64,000 nucleotides of DNA. Origin: Candidatus Rhodoblastus alkanivorans (GTDB lineage Bacteria; Pseudomonadota; Alphaproteobacteria; Rhizobiales; Beijerinckiaceae). The position numbers and the translations under genes were made by a program. Below the pieces are notes generated by a model that saw only the letters and a program-made list of their open reading frames with translations, ran no database searches and was not told the DNA's origin. Shown here one piece after another: positions 38,542 through 46,358 of this stretch (its first letter is position 1; every line of letters starts with the position of its first letter). The stretch is taken from positions 2,212,001 through 2,276,000 of the forward strand of contig NZ_JAIVFP010000001.1 of NCBI RefSeq assembly GCF_022760755.1. The letters run 5' to 3'.

Positions 38542-38889
38542 ATGGCAAAACCCGCTTTGAAAAGAGTCGAGCCGCAGGAAGCGCCAGCGATCGACGCGGC
38601 CCAAATGCGCGAAAAGATCGAGATTATTCGCCACCTCGAAATGGCGCAGGAGAGCTGTAGCGACCTCTTGGTGCTTGCGGATTTCGTAAGAGCCTACATC
38701 AATGGCCGCCGGAGGAAATCGGTCCGGGAGAGCGGTGGACAGTTTTATCTTGAGCCCGGCGTCGCATTGGAGTTCATTCACCGGACACTGTATCGGCTCG
38801 CCGATCAAGCCGCCGTCAAGACCGACGAGGCGATCCAAAACATCAAAGCTTCTCTCCCCTCTGACTCCGGGCCTCAAAATCAAATTTGA
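38542..38889 (+). CDS. Hypothetical early protein of the Mu-like element
   Basis: A 115-residue helical protein beginning MAKPALKRVEPQEAPAID with a middle segment RHLEMAQESCSDLLVLADFV and a charged C-terminus. GGAGGA lies upstream of the ATG. No family recognised. It is the last gene before a 330-bp gap that separates the early from the late functions. Confidence 0.55.
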   Translation: MAKPALKRVEPQEAPAIDAAQMREKIEIIRHLEMAQESCSDLLVLADFVRAYINGRRRKSVRESGGQFYLEPGVALEFIHRTLYRLADQAAVKTDEAIQNIKASLPSDSGPQNQI

Positions 38890-39218
38890 AGCACCATTTA
38901 ACGGCTTGGACGGCAGAGGCAACGCGGCGGCTAAGAGACGAAGCCTCCGCGTTCAATAGGGCTCCTGAGCCGTCCTGAGCGCGATCGGCGCACGACTTCA
39001 AATTAGGCCTTTTGGACTGTTTATTCTCGGACGCCATCGCGTCTCGCGCGTTGGCGCTCGCTGCCCGGAGGAAACCTTTCCCCATCATGTTTCCGCTCCG
39101 CCTCATCTATTGATGGCCTTGTCGGCGCTTCGGGGGCGTTTGGGTTCTCACCCGGCGGGCGCGGCGCCTTTCGTCTTTGAGCGCCGCGCCCGCGACATCC
39201 GGAAATTTGGGCGGCGGC
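38890..39218. other. Gap between early and middle genes of the Mu-like element
   Basis: About 330 bp with no convincing gene. A minus-strand open frame at 38843-39106 overlaps the previous gene and lacks protein-like composition. It likely contains the promoter for the Mor-like gene and may be a deletion scar where early genes were lost. Confidence 0.4.
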
Positions 39219-39632
39219 ATGAAGCTAACGGGCATCCTTGCGGAAATCGCGGTCGCTGCGGGCGAGGAAGCGGCGATGTCTTTGGCGCGGGCGCACGGGG
39301 GAACGCGCGTTTATATGCCCGGCATCTTGACGCTCCAGAAGTGCGCCGAGGACGGCCATTGGTTGGCGCGCCTGGTTGGTCTGGACGCCGCCCGCAAGAT
39401 CGCCGCCGCTTGCGCGGGCGCGCGCGGCCTCCACATCGAAATTCCGTTCGGACCCGCCGCGCGCGACAAGGAACTTCGTCGCGAAATTTGGCGTCTTCTG
39501 GACGAAGGCAAGAGTGCGCGAACGATCGTCAGGACTTTGGGCTGCACGGATAGGACGGTTCGGGTGGCGAAACTCGCTCGAAAGATGTCCCAGACGCGTG
39601 AAGGCAATTCGGAAAAGGATCGAAATCTATGA
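39219..39632 (+). CDS. Mor-like transcription activator
   Basis: A 137-residue protein beginning MKLTGILAEIAVAAGEEAAM. It shows a central dimerisation-like segment (PFGPAARDKELRREIWRLLD) and a C-terminal helix-turn-helix (KSARTIVRTLGCTDRTVRVA). This is the Mor/C architecture of Mu middle-gene activators. The middle segment GGTRVYMPG also fits the family, where a strand precedes the HTH. Its stop overlaps the gpT start (ATG within TATGA), which is unusual, since in Mu many genes lie between mor and T. Confidence 0.75.
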   Translation: MKLTGILAEIAVAAGEEAAMSLARAHGGTRVYMPGILTLQKCAEDGHWLARLVGLDAARKIAAACAGARGLHIEIPFGPAARDKELRREIWRLLDEGKSARTIVRTLGCTDRTVRVAKLARKMSQTREGNSEKDRNL

Positions 39633-40567
39633 TTATCACTCCCGACACCATGAAGCTCTTGTTTACGGGCTTCAAAGCGGTGTTCAACGACGCCTGGGCG
39701 CAAACGCCCACACACGCTTTTGACATCGCGATGAAGACGAGTTCGGGAACCTCGCGCGAGGCTTACCCTTGGCTGGGCCAGTTCCCTCAGCTCCGCGAAT
39801 GGGTCGGTGATAGGCATATCAAATCCGTCGAGACGCAAGGGTTCTTCATCGACAATTTGAAGTTTGAGTCAACCGTCACCGTCAAACGGGAGAGTATCGA
39901 GGACGATCAATATGGCGTGTTTGCGCCGATGTTCAGGAATATGGGGCGGGTCGCGCGTCTTCATCCTGATCAACTCGTCTTCGGATTGCTCAAAAACGGT
40001 TTCAACTCCTTTTGTTTTGATGGTCTGCCGTTTTTCGACGAAGCTCATCCGGCGTTCGACGAGAATGGCGCGCCGATCACCGCGTCGAACATGCAGCCGG
40101 CGCCGGCCGGATATTCGGGACCGGCCTGGTTTCTTCTGGACGCAAAGCAGGCGGTGAAGCCGCTAATTTTTCAGGAACGCCTTCCCTACGATTTTCAATC
40201 GGTCGTGAGCGACACGGATTCGCGCGTCTTCTTGAGGGACGAATATAGCTATGGCATCCGCGCCAGGGTCAACGCGGGCTTCGGCCTTTGGCATATGGCC
40301 TTCGGCTCGCAGGCGCCGCTCACCTTCGACAACTACGCCGCGGCGCGCGCCGCTATGCAAATGCTGCGAGGCGACCAGGGCGGCTTGCTCGGCGTCTCGC
40401 CGACGCTTCTTGTCGTGCCTCCCGCGCTTGAGGCAGCGGGGCGCACGCTTCTCAAAGCTTCCAGCGTCTCGACCTATGACAGTACCAACCTGTCCATTCC
40501 GGCGGTCCCGGTCACGAATATCTGGTTCGAAAGTGCGGACTTGATCGTCACGCCTTTCGTAGCCTGA
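39629..40567 (+). CDS. Mu-like major head protein gpT
   Basis: A 312-residue capsid protein of the Mu gpT family: N-terminal MIITPDTMKLLFTGFKAVFNDA, then YPWLGQFPQLREWVGDRHIK, VKRESIEDDQYGVFAP and LPFFDEAHP are typical. Length fits the family, which assembles the HK97-fold shell. Normally it follows the protease/scaffold (gpI/Z); none is present here. It is followed after 16 bp by the tape measure gene. Confidence 0.92.
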   Translation: MIITPDTMKLLFTGFKAVFNDAWAQTPTHAFDIAMKTSSGTSREAYPWLGQFPQLREWVGDRHIKSVETQGFFIDNLKFESTVTVKRESIEDDQYGVFAPMFRNMGRVARLHPDQLVFGLLKNGFNSFCFDGLPFFDEAHPAFDENGAPITASNMQPAPAGYSGPAWFLLDAKQAVKPLIFQERLPYDFQSVVSDTDSRVFLRDEYSYGIRARVNAGFGLWHMAFGSQAPLTFDNYAAARAAMQMLRGDQGGLLGVSPTLLVVPPALEAAGRTLLKASSVSTYDSTNLSIPAVPVTNIWFESADLIVTPFVA

Positions 40568-40583
40568 CGGGGGCGCGATCTCC

Positions 40584-42704
40584 GTGGCCGACCTCGACGT
40601 TTCGCTCCGGCTGCGGCTGATTAACATGCTCTCTAGCGGCGTCGCCGGCGCGATCAATGACCTGAAAAGGGTCGAGGCGGAAACGGAAAAGATCAATCGG
40701 GCGCAGGCCTCCGGCCAGAAAATCTCCGCTTCCGCATGGGTGGAAAATCAGCGGCGCGCCAAGGAGGCCGAAGAAGCGCGCAAGGGCGCTCAAAAGGCGA
40801 TCGACGACCATTTCCGCCACCTTGAGCGCAAGATGGCGGAAATCGGCCAGATGCAATGGGCCTTCTTCGAAGTCGGCCGGCTGGGCGACAATCTGAAGAA
40901 GCCGATCGAGGACGCCACCGGCGCGGCGGTCGAATTCGAGAAGCGAATCCAGTCGATCGCCAAGGCCGGCGGCATGATCGCCGCCCAGCGCCAGATCGGC
41001 GAGGCTATCCTCCACGCGGCTAAGGCGGGCAATATCTCATGGGAGGAACTGGCGCGCGGCGAACGCCAGATCGTGGCCCTCGGCGGCGGCGATTACCTCG
41101 GCAAAATCGGCGGCATCCGCGATCGCCTGGCGCAATTGATCAATGCATCGGAGGCAAATCCGGAAGACCTCTACAATCTGATTTATCATTATATGCATCT
41201 GCTCAAAATGACCCCCGAACAGGCGCTATCGGCGGCCCAGGTCAATTATGTGCAGGGCAAAAAAGGAGCACTGGAGCTTAAGGACCTCGCCGAACAAATG
41301 CCGCGCCTCATTCATCTCGGCCAGGAATATATGTCCAACCAGCAGGTCGCGACCGATCTCGTCGCACTCCTTGAGGTGCTTCGCAAACAAACGGGATCGG
41401 CGAGTCAGGCCGAAACGCTTGCGCGGCACGCTATGATGAAACTCTCCGACCCGGGCGAGGCGAAGAGAATATATAAGGCTCTCGGCCTCGACATTTATGC
41501 AATCCGCAAGGAGGCGGCAGCCCAGGGCAAGGATCAACTCTTCGCCGTTTTGAACGCCATCGCCGACAAATTCAAGGAACTCGGAAACGACCCTAAAAAG
41601 CTCGGCGAGATCGGCCGCGATTATCATTTTCGCGCCGCGCTCGAGGCCTTTATGAAAATGCGCGATGACATAAAAGAATACATGCCGACGCCGGACGAGG
41701 CAAATAAGACCACAATGGCCGATTTTGCCGCCTCGACGGACACTGCCGCTGCATCGCTCGAGCGCCTGGCGATCGCCGCCGAGGAGGCTCGCATCCGCAC
41801 CGGGGAGTCACAAGTTGGCGTCACCAAGGGCGTGGCGTCGATCGAGGAGAAGGGCGCCGAGGGAATAATCTGGTTCGCTAAGCATTTCCCGGCGCTCACC
41901 GCCGTGCTGGCAACCGGCGAGAGCGCAGTAGGAAGTACCTTTTCGACACTCGGCGGTATCGGATCGTCGATTGCCGGCCTCGCGACCGCCCTGCTCGCCA
42001 TACAATGGGGCGCGAGCAAATTCCATGTCTGGCGCAATGGGCGCGGCGGTGCGGCGCCTGAAACGCCCAAGGGGGCGCCCTCCGATGCGGCGAAACCGTC
42101 GGCCGTCGAGGGCGCCCCGGAACATCCAATCGCCGAAAAGTTCGGCGGCGCGGTCGGCGCGGGCTTGACCAACGCCTTCTGGATCAGCGTGCTGGCGAGC
42201 TTCTTCTCGCACGGCTCGCGGGTCATGACGCCGGACCAGTTCAAAGGCGTCGCGCCCGACTGGTTTAAGCAACAGAACGACGCGAACGCGACCGACGCTG
42301 GCAAAAAAGCGGCTGACGCCGTCGCCAAGGGCGCGGCCTCGGCGGACATGAAGCCGGCCGGCGAACAGACTATGACGAATTACGCCGCCGCGATCACCGC
42401 GGCCGGCGCAACGGCAATCGCCGCAGCCGAGGCGATCGCGGCGAAAATCAAGGCCACGTTCGAATTCACTGCGACGCCGACGATCCAGCCGCGCCTCGCG
42501 CCCTCGTCGCCCGCGGCCGGCGCCGCCGCGCCGCAGAAACACGCCCAGATCGTCGATAAGAGCGTCCATATCGGGCAGGCCCATTTCCACGGCGTCCAGG
42601 ATATAGGCAGCCTCCATCGCCAGCTCGCCGCGCGCCTCGATCACGATACATCGAGCGAGCGCGCCTCGGCCCTCCATGACATGGACGTTGGAGGCATGGG
42701 ATGA
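40584..42704 (+). CDS. Phage tail tape measure protein
   Basis: A 706-residue protein with a TP901/Mu gp42-like layout. The charged coiled N-terminus (MADLDVSLRLRLINMLSSGV) is followed by a tape measure core (about 100-390, GAAVEFEKRIQSIAKAGGMI and later EQMPRLIHLGQEYMSNQQVA), hydrophobic segments at about 435-475 and 525-545, and an Ala-rich C-terminus. The GTG start lies 16 bp after gpT. In Mu about a dozen genes separate capsid and tape measure; here there are none. Its stop overlaps an ATG (ATGA). Confidence 0.85.
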   Translation: MADLDVSLRLRLINMLSSGVAGAINDLKRVEAETEKINRAQASGQKISASAWVENQRRAKEAEEARKGAQKAIDDHFRHLERKMAEIGQMQWAFFEVGRLGDNLKKPIEDATGAAVEFEKRIQSIAKAGGMIAAQRQIGEAILHAAKAGNISWEELARGERQIVALGGGDYLGKIGGIRDRLAQLINASEANPEDLYNLIYHYMHLLKMTPEQALSAAQVNYVQGKKGALELKDLAEQMPRLIHLGQEYMSNQQVATDLVALLEVLRKQTGSASQAETLARHAMMKLSDPGEAKRIYKALGLDIYAIRKEAAAQGKDQLFAVLNAIADKFKELGNDPKKLGEIGRDYHFRAALEAFMKMRDDIKEYMPTPDEANKTTMADFAASTDTAAASLERLAIAAEEARIRTGESQVGVTKGVASIEEKGAEGIIWFAKHFPALTAVLATGESAVGSTFSTLGGIGSSIAGLATALLAIQWGASKFHVWRNGRGGAAPETPKGAPSDAAKPSAVEGAPEHPIAEKFGGAVGAGLTNAFWISVLASFFSHGSRVMTPDQFKGVAPDWFKQQNDANATDAGKKAADAVAKGAASADMKPAGEQTMTNYAAAITAAGATAIAAAEAIAAKIKATFEFTATPTIQPRLAPSSPAAGAAAPQKHAQIVDKSVHIGQAHFHGVQDIGSLHRQLAARLDHDTSSERASALHDMDVGGMG

Positions 42705-42781
42705 ACGGCGCGGCGGGGGAGGACGTGACCCCCTCCCCGGACATCTTGATCCGCCACCTACCGATTTCGGACCGCCGCTGA
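42701..42781 (+). pseudogene. 26-codon stub after the tape measure gene
   Basis: An open frame starting in the ATGA overlap with the tape measure stop and beginning MNGAAGEDVTPSPDILIRHL; it ends after 26 codons. Translationally coupled starts at this position normally belong to the next tail gene (DNA circularisation/baseplate), so the stub is likely the truncated 5' end of that gene. No homology can be shown at this length. Confidence 0.3.
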
Positions 42782-42813
42782 ACTGTGATGCCACAACCGT
42801 CGCGAGGTTTCAA

Positions 42814-43161
42814 ATGAGCCAATCTGATCGCCGTTCGAAGCGCTCAAAAACCGTCAAGAACATTCGCGGCGTCGAAGTTGTGACGATTCCACTTGCCGAA
42901 TATGTCGCGCTTCTGGGTGCTCAAAAGCGGCAATTGGCTGACGACACAAATCTTGTGAGTGGATTTCCGCGCTCTCCAATCGAGCGCGACCCGCGTTTGG
43001 CCGCATTCATTCGTGAACGCCGCGGAAAAATGGAATTATCGCAAATTGCGGCAGAGTGTCGCCGCATCTTTGGCCCCGGCGCCCCCAGTCGCTCTTCCAT
43101 TTGTCGTTACTTCCAAAGGCTGCGCCGAGGTGTCGGCTACGCGGGCGGGAGCACGAGTTGA
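42814..43161 (+). CDS. Small HTH-like protein at the right end of the Mu-like element
   Basis: A 115-residue basic protein beginning MSQSDRRSKRSKTVKNIRGV, then EVVTIPLAEYVALLGAQ. The C-terminal half (LAAFIRERRGKMELSQIAAE, then APSRSSICRYFQRLRR) reads as a helix-turn-helix of the type in phage terminase small subunits and DUF3486-like proteins. Being the last gene before the DUF2189 gene, it could be a cargo regulator or a relict terminase component. The ATG at 42814 is preferred to the longer frame from 42676. Confidence 0.5.
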   Translation: MSQSDRRSKRSKTVKNIRGVEVVTIPLAEYVALLGAQKRQLADDTNLVSGFPRSPIERDPRLAAFIRERRGKMELSQIAAECRRIFGPGAPSRSSICRYFQRLRRGVGYAGGSTS

Positions 43162-43251
43162 CCCGCGAAATCTAAGCTAATTCCGGCTAAACCCGCAATT
43201 AGCTATACCCGTGTGCATTTATTTATTTCGTCCCCACTGCGTGCGAGAAAT

Positions 43252-43280
43252 TGTGTGTGGCCGTTCGAAATCACGAACGG
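43252..43280. repeat. Inverted repeat near the right border of the element
   Basis: CCGTTCG and CGAACGG form a perfect 7-bp stem around AAATCA near 43260-43280, preceded by GTGTGTGG. It lies between the last phage gene and the stop of the minus-strand DUF2189 gene and may terminate the latter. It shares only CGAAC with the left-end motif. Confidence 0.35.
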
Positions 43281-43296
43281 ATTTGGCGCCGTGACT

Positions 43297-44115
43297 TCAG
43301 GCGGCGGCGGGGCTCTCCGGTTCGACCAGCTTCCGGTAAACGTGCCACGAGGCGTGGCCGAGCAGCGGCAGCACCAGGGTCAGTCCGAGCAGGGCCGACA
43401 GCAGGCCGAAGGCCAGGAACAGGGCGATGACCAGCGCCCAGGCGAGCAGTGGCCAAGGGTTGGTCAGCACCGCCTTCACCGACGAGATCATCGCGGTGAC
43501 GAAATCGACGTCGCGGTCGAGCAGAAGCGGGTAGGAGACGACGGTGACCGCAAACACGGCGAAAGCGATCATGCCGCCGAAAAGATTGCCCACGAGAACG
43601 AAGACGATGCCCTTGGGCGTGGTGAGCGCGTGATGGATGAACTGAGCGGGGTCCGGCATGTCGAGGCCATAGAACATCAGATAGAGGACGAAGGAATAAT
43701 CGATCCAGATGATGAAGCCGAACAGCGACACGAGGCACATCCAGCCGAGATCGCGGCCGCCGCTCATCCTGACGGAGCGCAGCACGGCGCCCCACGACAG
43801 CGGCGCGCCTGTTTCGAGTCTCCGGCTCACCTCATACAGCACGGCCGCCGAGAAAGGCGAGACCAGCGCCACGCCGGTGAGGAGCGGATAAGCGAAATAA
43901 CGCAGGCCGGAAAACTCGGCGAAATAGATCGCCACCCAGCCGAACAAAGTGTGTAGGCCGCCGACGACCAGGCCATAGCGCGGCGCGGTCCTGAAGTCGT
44001 TCAGGCCCGCGACGAGGGCGTGGTAAATGTCATCCTTCTGCAGTTTGCGAATGACGACCGCGCGCCGCGCGCGCGGCTGTGCCCCGGCGTCGGCCGGCTT
44101 GACGCTGTGCTGCAT
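43297..44115 (-). CDS. DUF2189 multi-pass membrane protein
   Basis: A 272-residue inner membrane protein with six to seven hydrophobic helices. It begins with an Ala/Arg-rich cytoplasmic leader, then KLQKDDIYHALVAGLNDFRTAPRYGLVVGG, of which DIYHALVAGLNDFRTAP is a family-typical amphipathic stretch. DUF2189 proteins are sometimes annotated as cytochrome c oxidase subunit I-related, but no His ligands are apparent here. Likely a host gene flanking the phage. Function unknown. Confidence 0.8.
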   Translation of the reverse strand: MQHSVKPADAGAQPRARRAVVIRKLQKDDIYHALVAGLNDFRTAPRYGLVVGGLHTLFGWVAIYFAEFSGLRYFAYPLLTGVALVSPFSAAVLYEVSRRLETGAPLSWGAVLRSVRMSGGRDLGWMCLVSLFGFIIWIDYSFVLYLMFYGLDMPDPAQFIHHALTTPKGIVFVLVGNLFGGMIAFAVFAVTVVSYPLLLDRDVDFVTAMISSVKAVLTNPWPLLAWALVIALFLAFGLLSALLGLTLVLPLLGHASWHVYRKLVEPESPAAA

Positions 44116-44223
44116 TTTTCCGCCCTTGACGACTCATGCGAACGCCCGCTTTTGCGGGTCTTTTCTCTCATGAGATTGATCCAGGCGGACGAAAGCCGCA
44201 ATAGGCGAATCGGGTAGCGCCCC

Positions 44224-44580
44224 TTAGCGGGACAATCCCTTATCCTTGAGTTCGTTGAGGTAGCTTTGCCAGATGATTTCTTGTCTGGCTCCGAGGTCGT
44301 AGAGATAGTCCCAGGTGTAGATGCCGGTTGAGTGCGTGTCGTCGAATTCCAGTTTTGCGGCGTAATTGCCGACCGGCTCGATCGCGGTGATCGCGACGTC
44401 GCGTTTGCCCGCGACGGTCTTGCGCTCTTCGGGCGAATGGCCCTGGACTTCGGCGCTGGGGCTTTCGACCCGCAGCAGTTCGGCGGGAAGGGCGAAGGCT
44501 TCGCCGTTCTCGAAGGTCACTTTCAACGTCCTGCCCTTGTCGGCGAGCTTCAATTCGCTCGGCCATTTCGCGTCGCTCAT
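44224..44580 (-). CDS. DUF971 family protein
   Basis: A 118-residue protein with the DUF971 (gamma-butyrobetaine hydroxylase N-terminal-like) pattern: WPSELKLADKGRTLKVTFENG, ELLRVESPSAEVQGH and STGIYTWDYLYDLG. In many proteobacteria such domains occur next to or fused with Mrp/ApbC ATPases and may act in Fe-S cluster handling. Here dsrA lies between it and mrp, and DUF971 is divergent. The metal-site cysteines of plant homologues are not obvious. Confidence 0.85.
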   Translation of the reverse strand: MSDAKWPSELKLADKGRTLKVTFENGEAFALPAELLRVESPSAEVQGHSPEERKTVAGKRDVAITAIEPVGNYAAKLEFDDTHSTGIYTWDYLYDLGARQEIIWQSYLNELKDKGLSR

Positions 44581-44589
44581 GTTCGTCCT

Positions 44590-44891
44590 CCCTGATCGCG
44601 CCGGCTGTCCGCGCCCGGCTCACTTTGCGTCCGCCACCCTCCCCGCGAGGGGGAGGAATTTGACAGATAGGGCCTAACCGGCTGATTCACAGCTCTGTTA
44701 TCGGGTTTTGAGAAAAATTCCAATTTTGCCGGGCAAGTCCGTTTTCATATTCATAATCCATGTTATGATGCGCCAAAATCACAAAAATGCGGCCCGGGGA
44801 ACCAACTCCCGGCGGGAGAGATTTGCGAAGCTCACGCGAGAACCAACGATCGGCGCCGCACTTGCGCGGCGCCCGTATCTGGAGGACATCG
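44590..44891. other. Region between DUF971 gene and dsrA, with possible promoter
   Basis: About 300 bp containing no gene. The left part has a GC-rich CCCTCCCCGCGAGGGGGAGG palindrome (near 44637-44656). An AT-rich stretch at 44700-44770 offers TTTTCA (44742-44747) and TATGAT (44764-44769) with a 16-bp spacer, a weak promoter for dsrA with a leader of about 115 nt. Confidence 0.4.
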
Positions 44892-46172
44892 ATGTCACAG
44901 GAAGAATCCAAAGCCCATCATCCCACGCCGATGCTCGACGAGCTTGAGAGCGGTCCGTGGCCGAGCTTCGTGTCGGGGCTGAAGCGTCTGCGCGACAACG
45001 CCGACGCGCAATATGCGCCGATGATGAACGACCTGCTCGGCCAGCTCGAACATTCCTATGAGGAGCGGCTCGGCTTCTGGAAGGGCGGCACGGTTTCGGT
45101 GTTCGGCTATGGCGGCGGCGTCATTCCACGCTTTTCAGAAGTCGCCGACAAATATCCGGCTTCGAAAGAATTCCACACCCTGCGCGTCCAGCCCCCGGCC
45201 GGCATGCATTACGACACCAATGTCCTGCGCCAGCTCTGCGACATCTGGGAGAAGCACGGCTCGGGCCTGATCGCCTTCCACGGCCAGTCGGGCGACATCA
45301 TGTTCCAGGGCTGTTCGAGCGAGAACGTCCAGCCGGCCTTCGACGAATTGAACGAGATCGGCTTCGACCTCGGCGGCGCCGGCCCGGCGCTGCGCACCTC
45401 GATGAGCTGCGTCGGCCACGCCCGCTGCGAGATGTCCTGCTATGACGAGGTCAAGGCGCATCGCTCGGTGATCAACGAGTTTCTGGACGAGATGCATCGT
45501 CCGGCGCTGCCCTACAAGTTCAAGTTCAAGTTCTCGGGCTGCGGCAATGATTGCGTCAACGCCATCCATCGCGCCGATTTCGCGGTGATCGGCACCTGGC
45601 GCGACGACATGAAGGTCAATCAGGACGAGGTGAAGGCCTATGTCGGCCGGGTCGGGCGCAAATATGCGATCGACCATGTCATCGCCATGTGTCCGACCCG
45701 CGCGCTGTCGCTCAACGACGACGACACGCTCGATGTCGACAACAAGAGCTGCGTGCGCTGCATGCACTGCCTGAACGTGATGAACAAGGCGCTGGCGCCG
45801 GGCGACGACAAGGGCGCCTCGATCCTGGTCGGCGGCAAGCGCGCGCTCAAGGTCGGCGACCTGATGGGCACGATGCTCATTCCCTTCGTCAAGCTCGAGA
45901 GCGACGAGGATTACGAGAATCTGGTGGCGCTGGCCCGCCGGATGCTGGACTTCTTCGCCGACAACGCGCTGGAGCACGAGCGCATCGGCGAGACCATCGA
46001 CCGCATCGGCCTGCCGATGTTCCTCGAGGCGATGGAGATCGAGCCGGACCCGAACATGGTCAATCATCCGCGCACGTCCTGCTATGTGCGCACCGACGAC
46101 TTCACCGACGAGGCGGAGAAATATTTCGAGCGCAAGGCCCGCGAAGCCGGCCTCGACGTCGCCGCCGACTGA
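44892..46172 (+). CDS. dsrA: Dissimilatory sulfite reductase alpha subunit (reverse type), without dsrB
   Basis: A 426-residue protein colinear with DsrA of sulfur oxidisers. The N-terminus PTPMLDELESGPWPSFVSGL and GGTVSVFGYGGGVIPRFSEV are DsrA-specific. Siroheme/[4Fe-4S] ligands are complete: Cys173 and Cys179 (CVGHARC) and Cys217 and Cys221 (SGCGNDC). The inserted ferredoxin domain holds Cys267, Cys287, Cys290 and Cys293. In the alpha2-beta2 enzyme DsrB carries the functional siroheme site. No dsrB, dsrEFH, dsrMKJOP or siroheme gene is near; a terminator follows directly. The start has GGAGG at 44881. It may act with a DsrB coded elsewhere, as a new homomeric reductase, or be a relict with intact motifs. 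Confidence 0.9.
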   Translation: MSQEESKAHHPTPMLDELESGPWPSFVSGLKRLRDNADAQYAPMMNDLLGQLEHSYEERLGFWKGGTVSVFGYGGGVIPRFSEVADKYPASKEFHTLRVQPPAGMHYDTNVLRQLCDIWEKHGSGLIAFHGQSGDIMFQGCSSENVQPAFDELNEIGFDLGGAGPALRTSMSCVGHARCEMSCYDEVKAHRSVINEFLDEMHRPALPYKFKFKFSGCGNDCVNAIHRADFAVIGTWRDDMKVNQDEVKAYVGRVGRKYAIDHVIAMCPTRALSLNDDDTLDVDNKSCVRCMHCLNVMNKALAPGDDKGASILVGGKRALKVGDLMGTMLIPFVKLESDEDYENLVALARRMLDFFADNALEHERIGETIDRIGLPMFLEAMEIEPDPNMVNHPRTSCYVRTDDFTDEAEKYFERKAREAGLDVAAD

Positions 46173-46191
46173 GACCAGCGCAACGCCAATC

Positions 46192-46226
46192 AGGCCCCGC
46201 CCGCATGGCGGGGCCTTTGCGCTTTT
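46192..46226 (+). terminator. Intrinsic terminator after dsrA
   Basis: AGGCCCCGCC and GGCGGGGCCT form a perfect 10-bp stem around CGCAT, followed by TTGCGCTTTTT. It lies 20 bp after the dsrA stop and implies dsrA is transcribed alone. Confidence 0.85.
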
Positions 46227-46358
46227 TGGCGCGCGGCTCCCTCCGCCTTGCGGGGAGGGTCAGTCGGCGCGGCGGAGGCTGGACAAGCGCTCGGAACAAT
46301 CACACATTTTGGAAACGCCGACGCGCTCGGGGCGAAGCGCGCGAAAAGGGTTAAGTTC

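Larger units (their letters stand above)
34300..43200. mobile_element. Reduced Mu-like transposable prophage, about 9 kb
   Basis: A contiguous block whose gene content follows the Mu order: leftward XRE repressor, divergent Ner-like protein, MuA-type DDE transposase, MuB-type ATPase, two unknown early genes, Mor-like activator, gpT capsid protein and tape measure protein. It is inserted between the lexA promoter and a DUF2189 gene. Canonical Mu is about 37 kb; missing here are recognisable Gam, lysis, terminase, portal, gpF, protease/scaffold, sheath, tube and tail-fibre genes. The left end is suggested by repeated TTGGCGAACA motifs near 34314-34452. No matching right-end repeat or 5-bp target duplication was found, so both borders are approximate. 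Confidence 0.8.

Noticed and set aside
38843-39106. Minus-strand frame in the gap of the Mu-like element
   Set aside because: Overlaps the previous plus-strand gene, has no ribosome binding site, and the composition is not protein-like.
40584-42704. Idea that the gpT/tape measure block is a contractile injection system
   Set aside because: No sheath, tube, baseplate or AAA+ remodelling genes accompany them, and gpT is a capsid protein.
43161-43297. Right-end terminal repeat and 5-bp target duplication for the Mu-like element
   Set aside because: Several TG/CA-ended borders were tried against the left flank near 34310 and 34224, but no pair gave matching flanking pentamers. TAATTGC/CCGGAATT similarities between 34235 and 43180 are too loose to claim.
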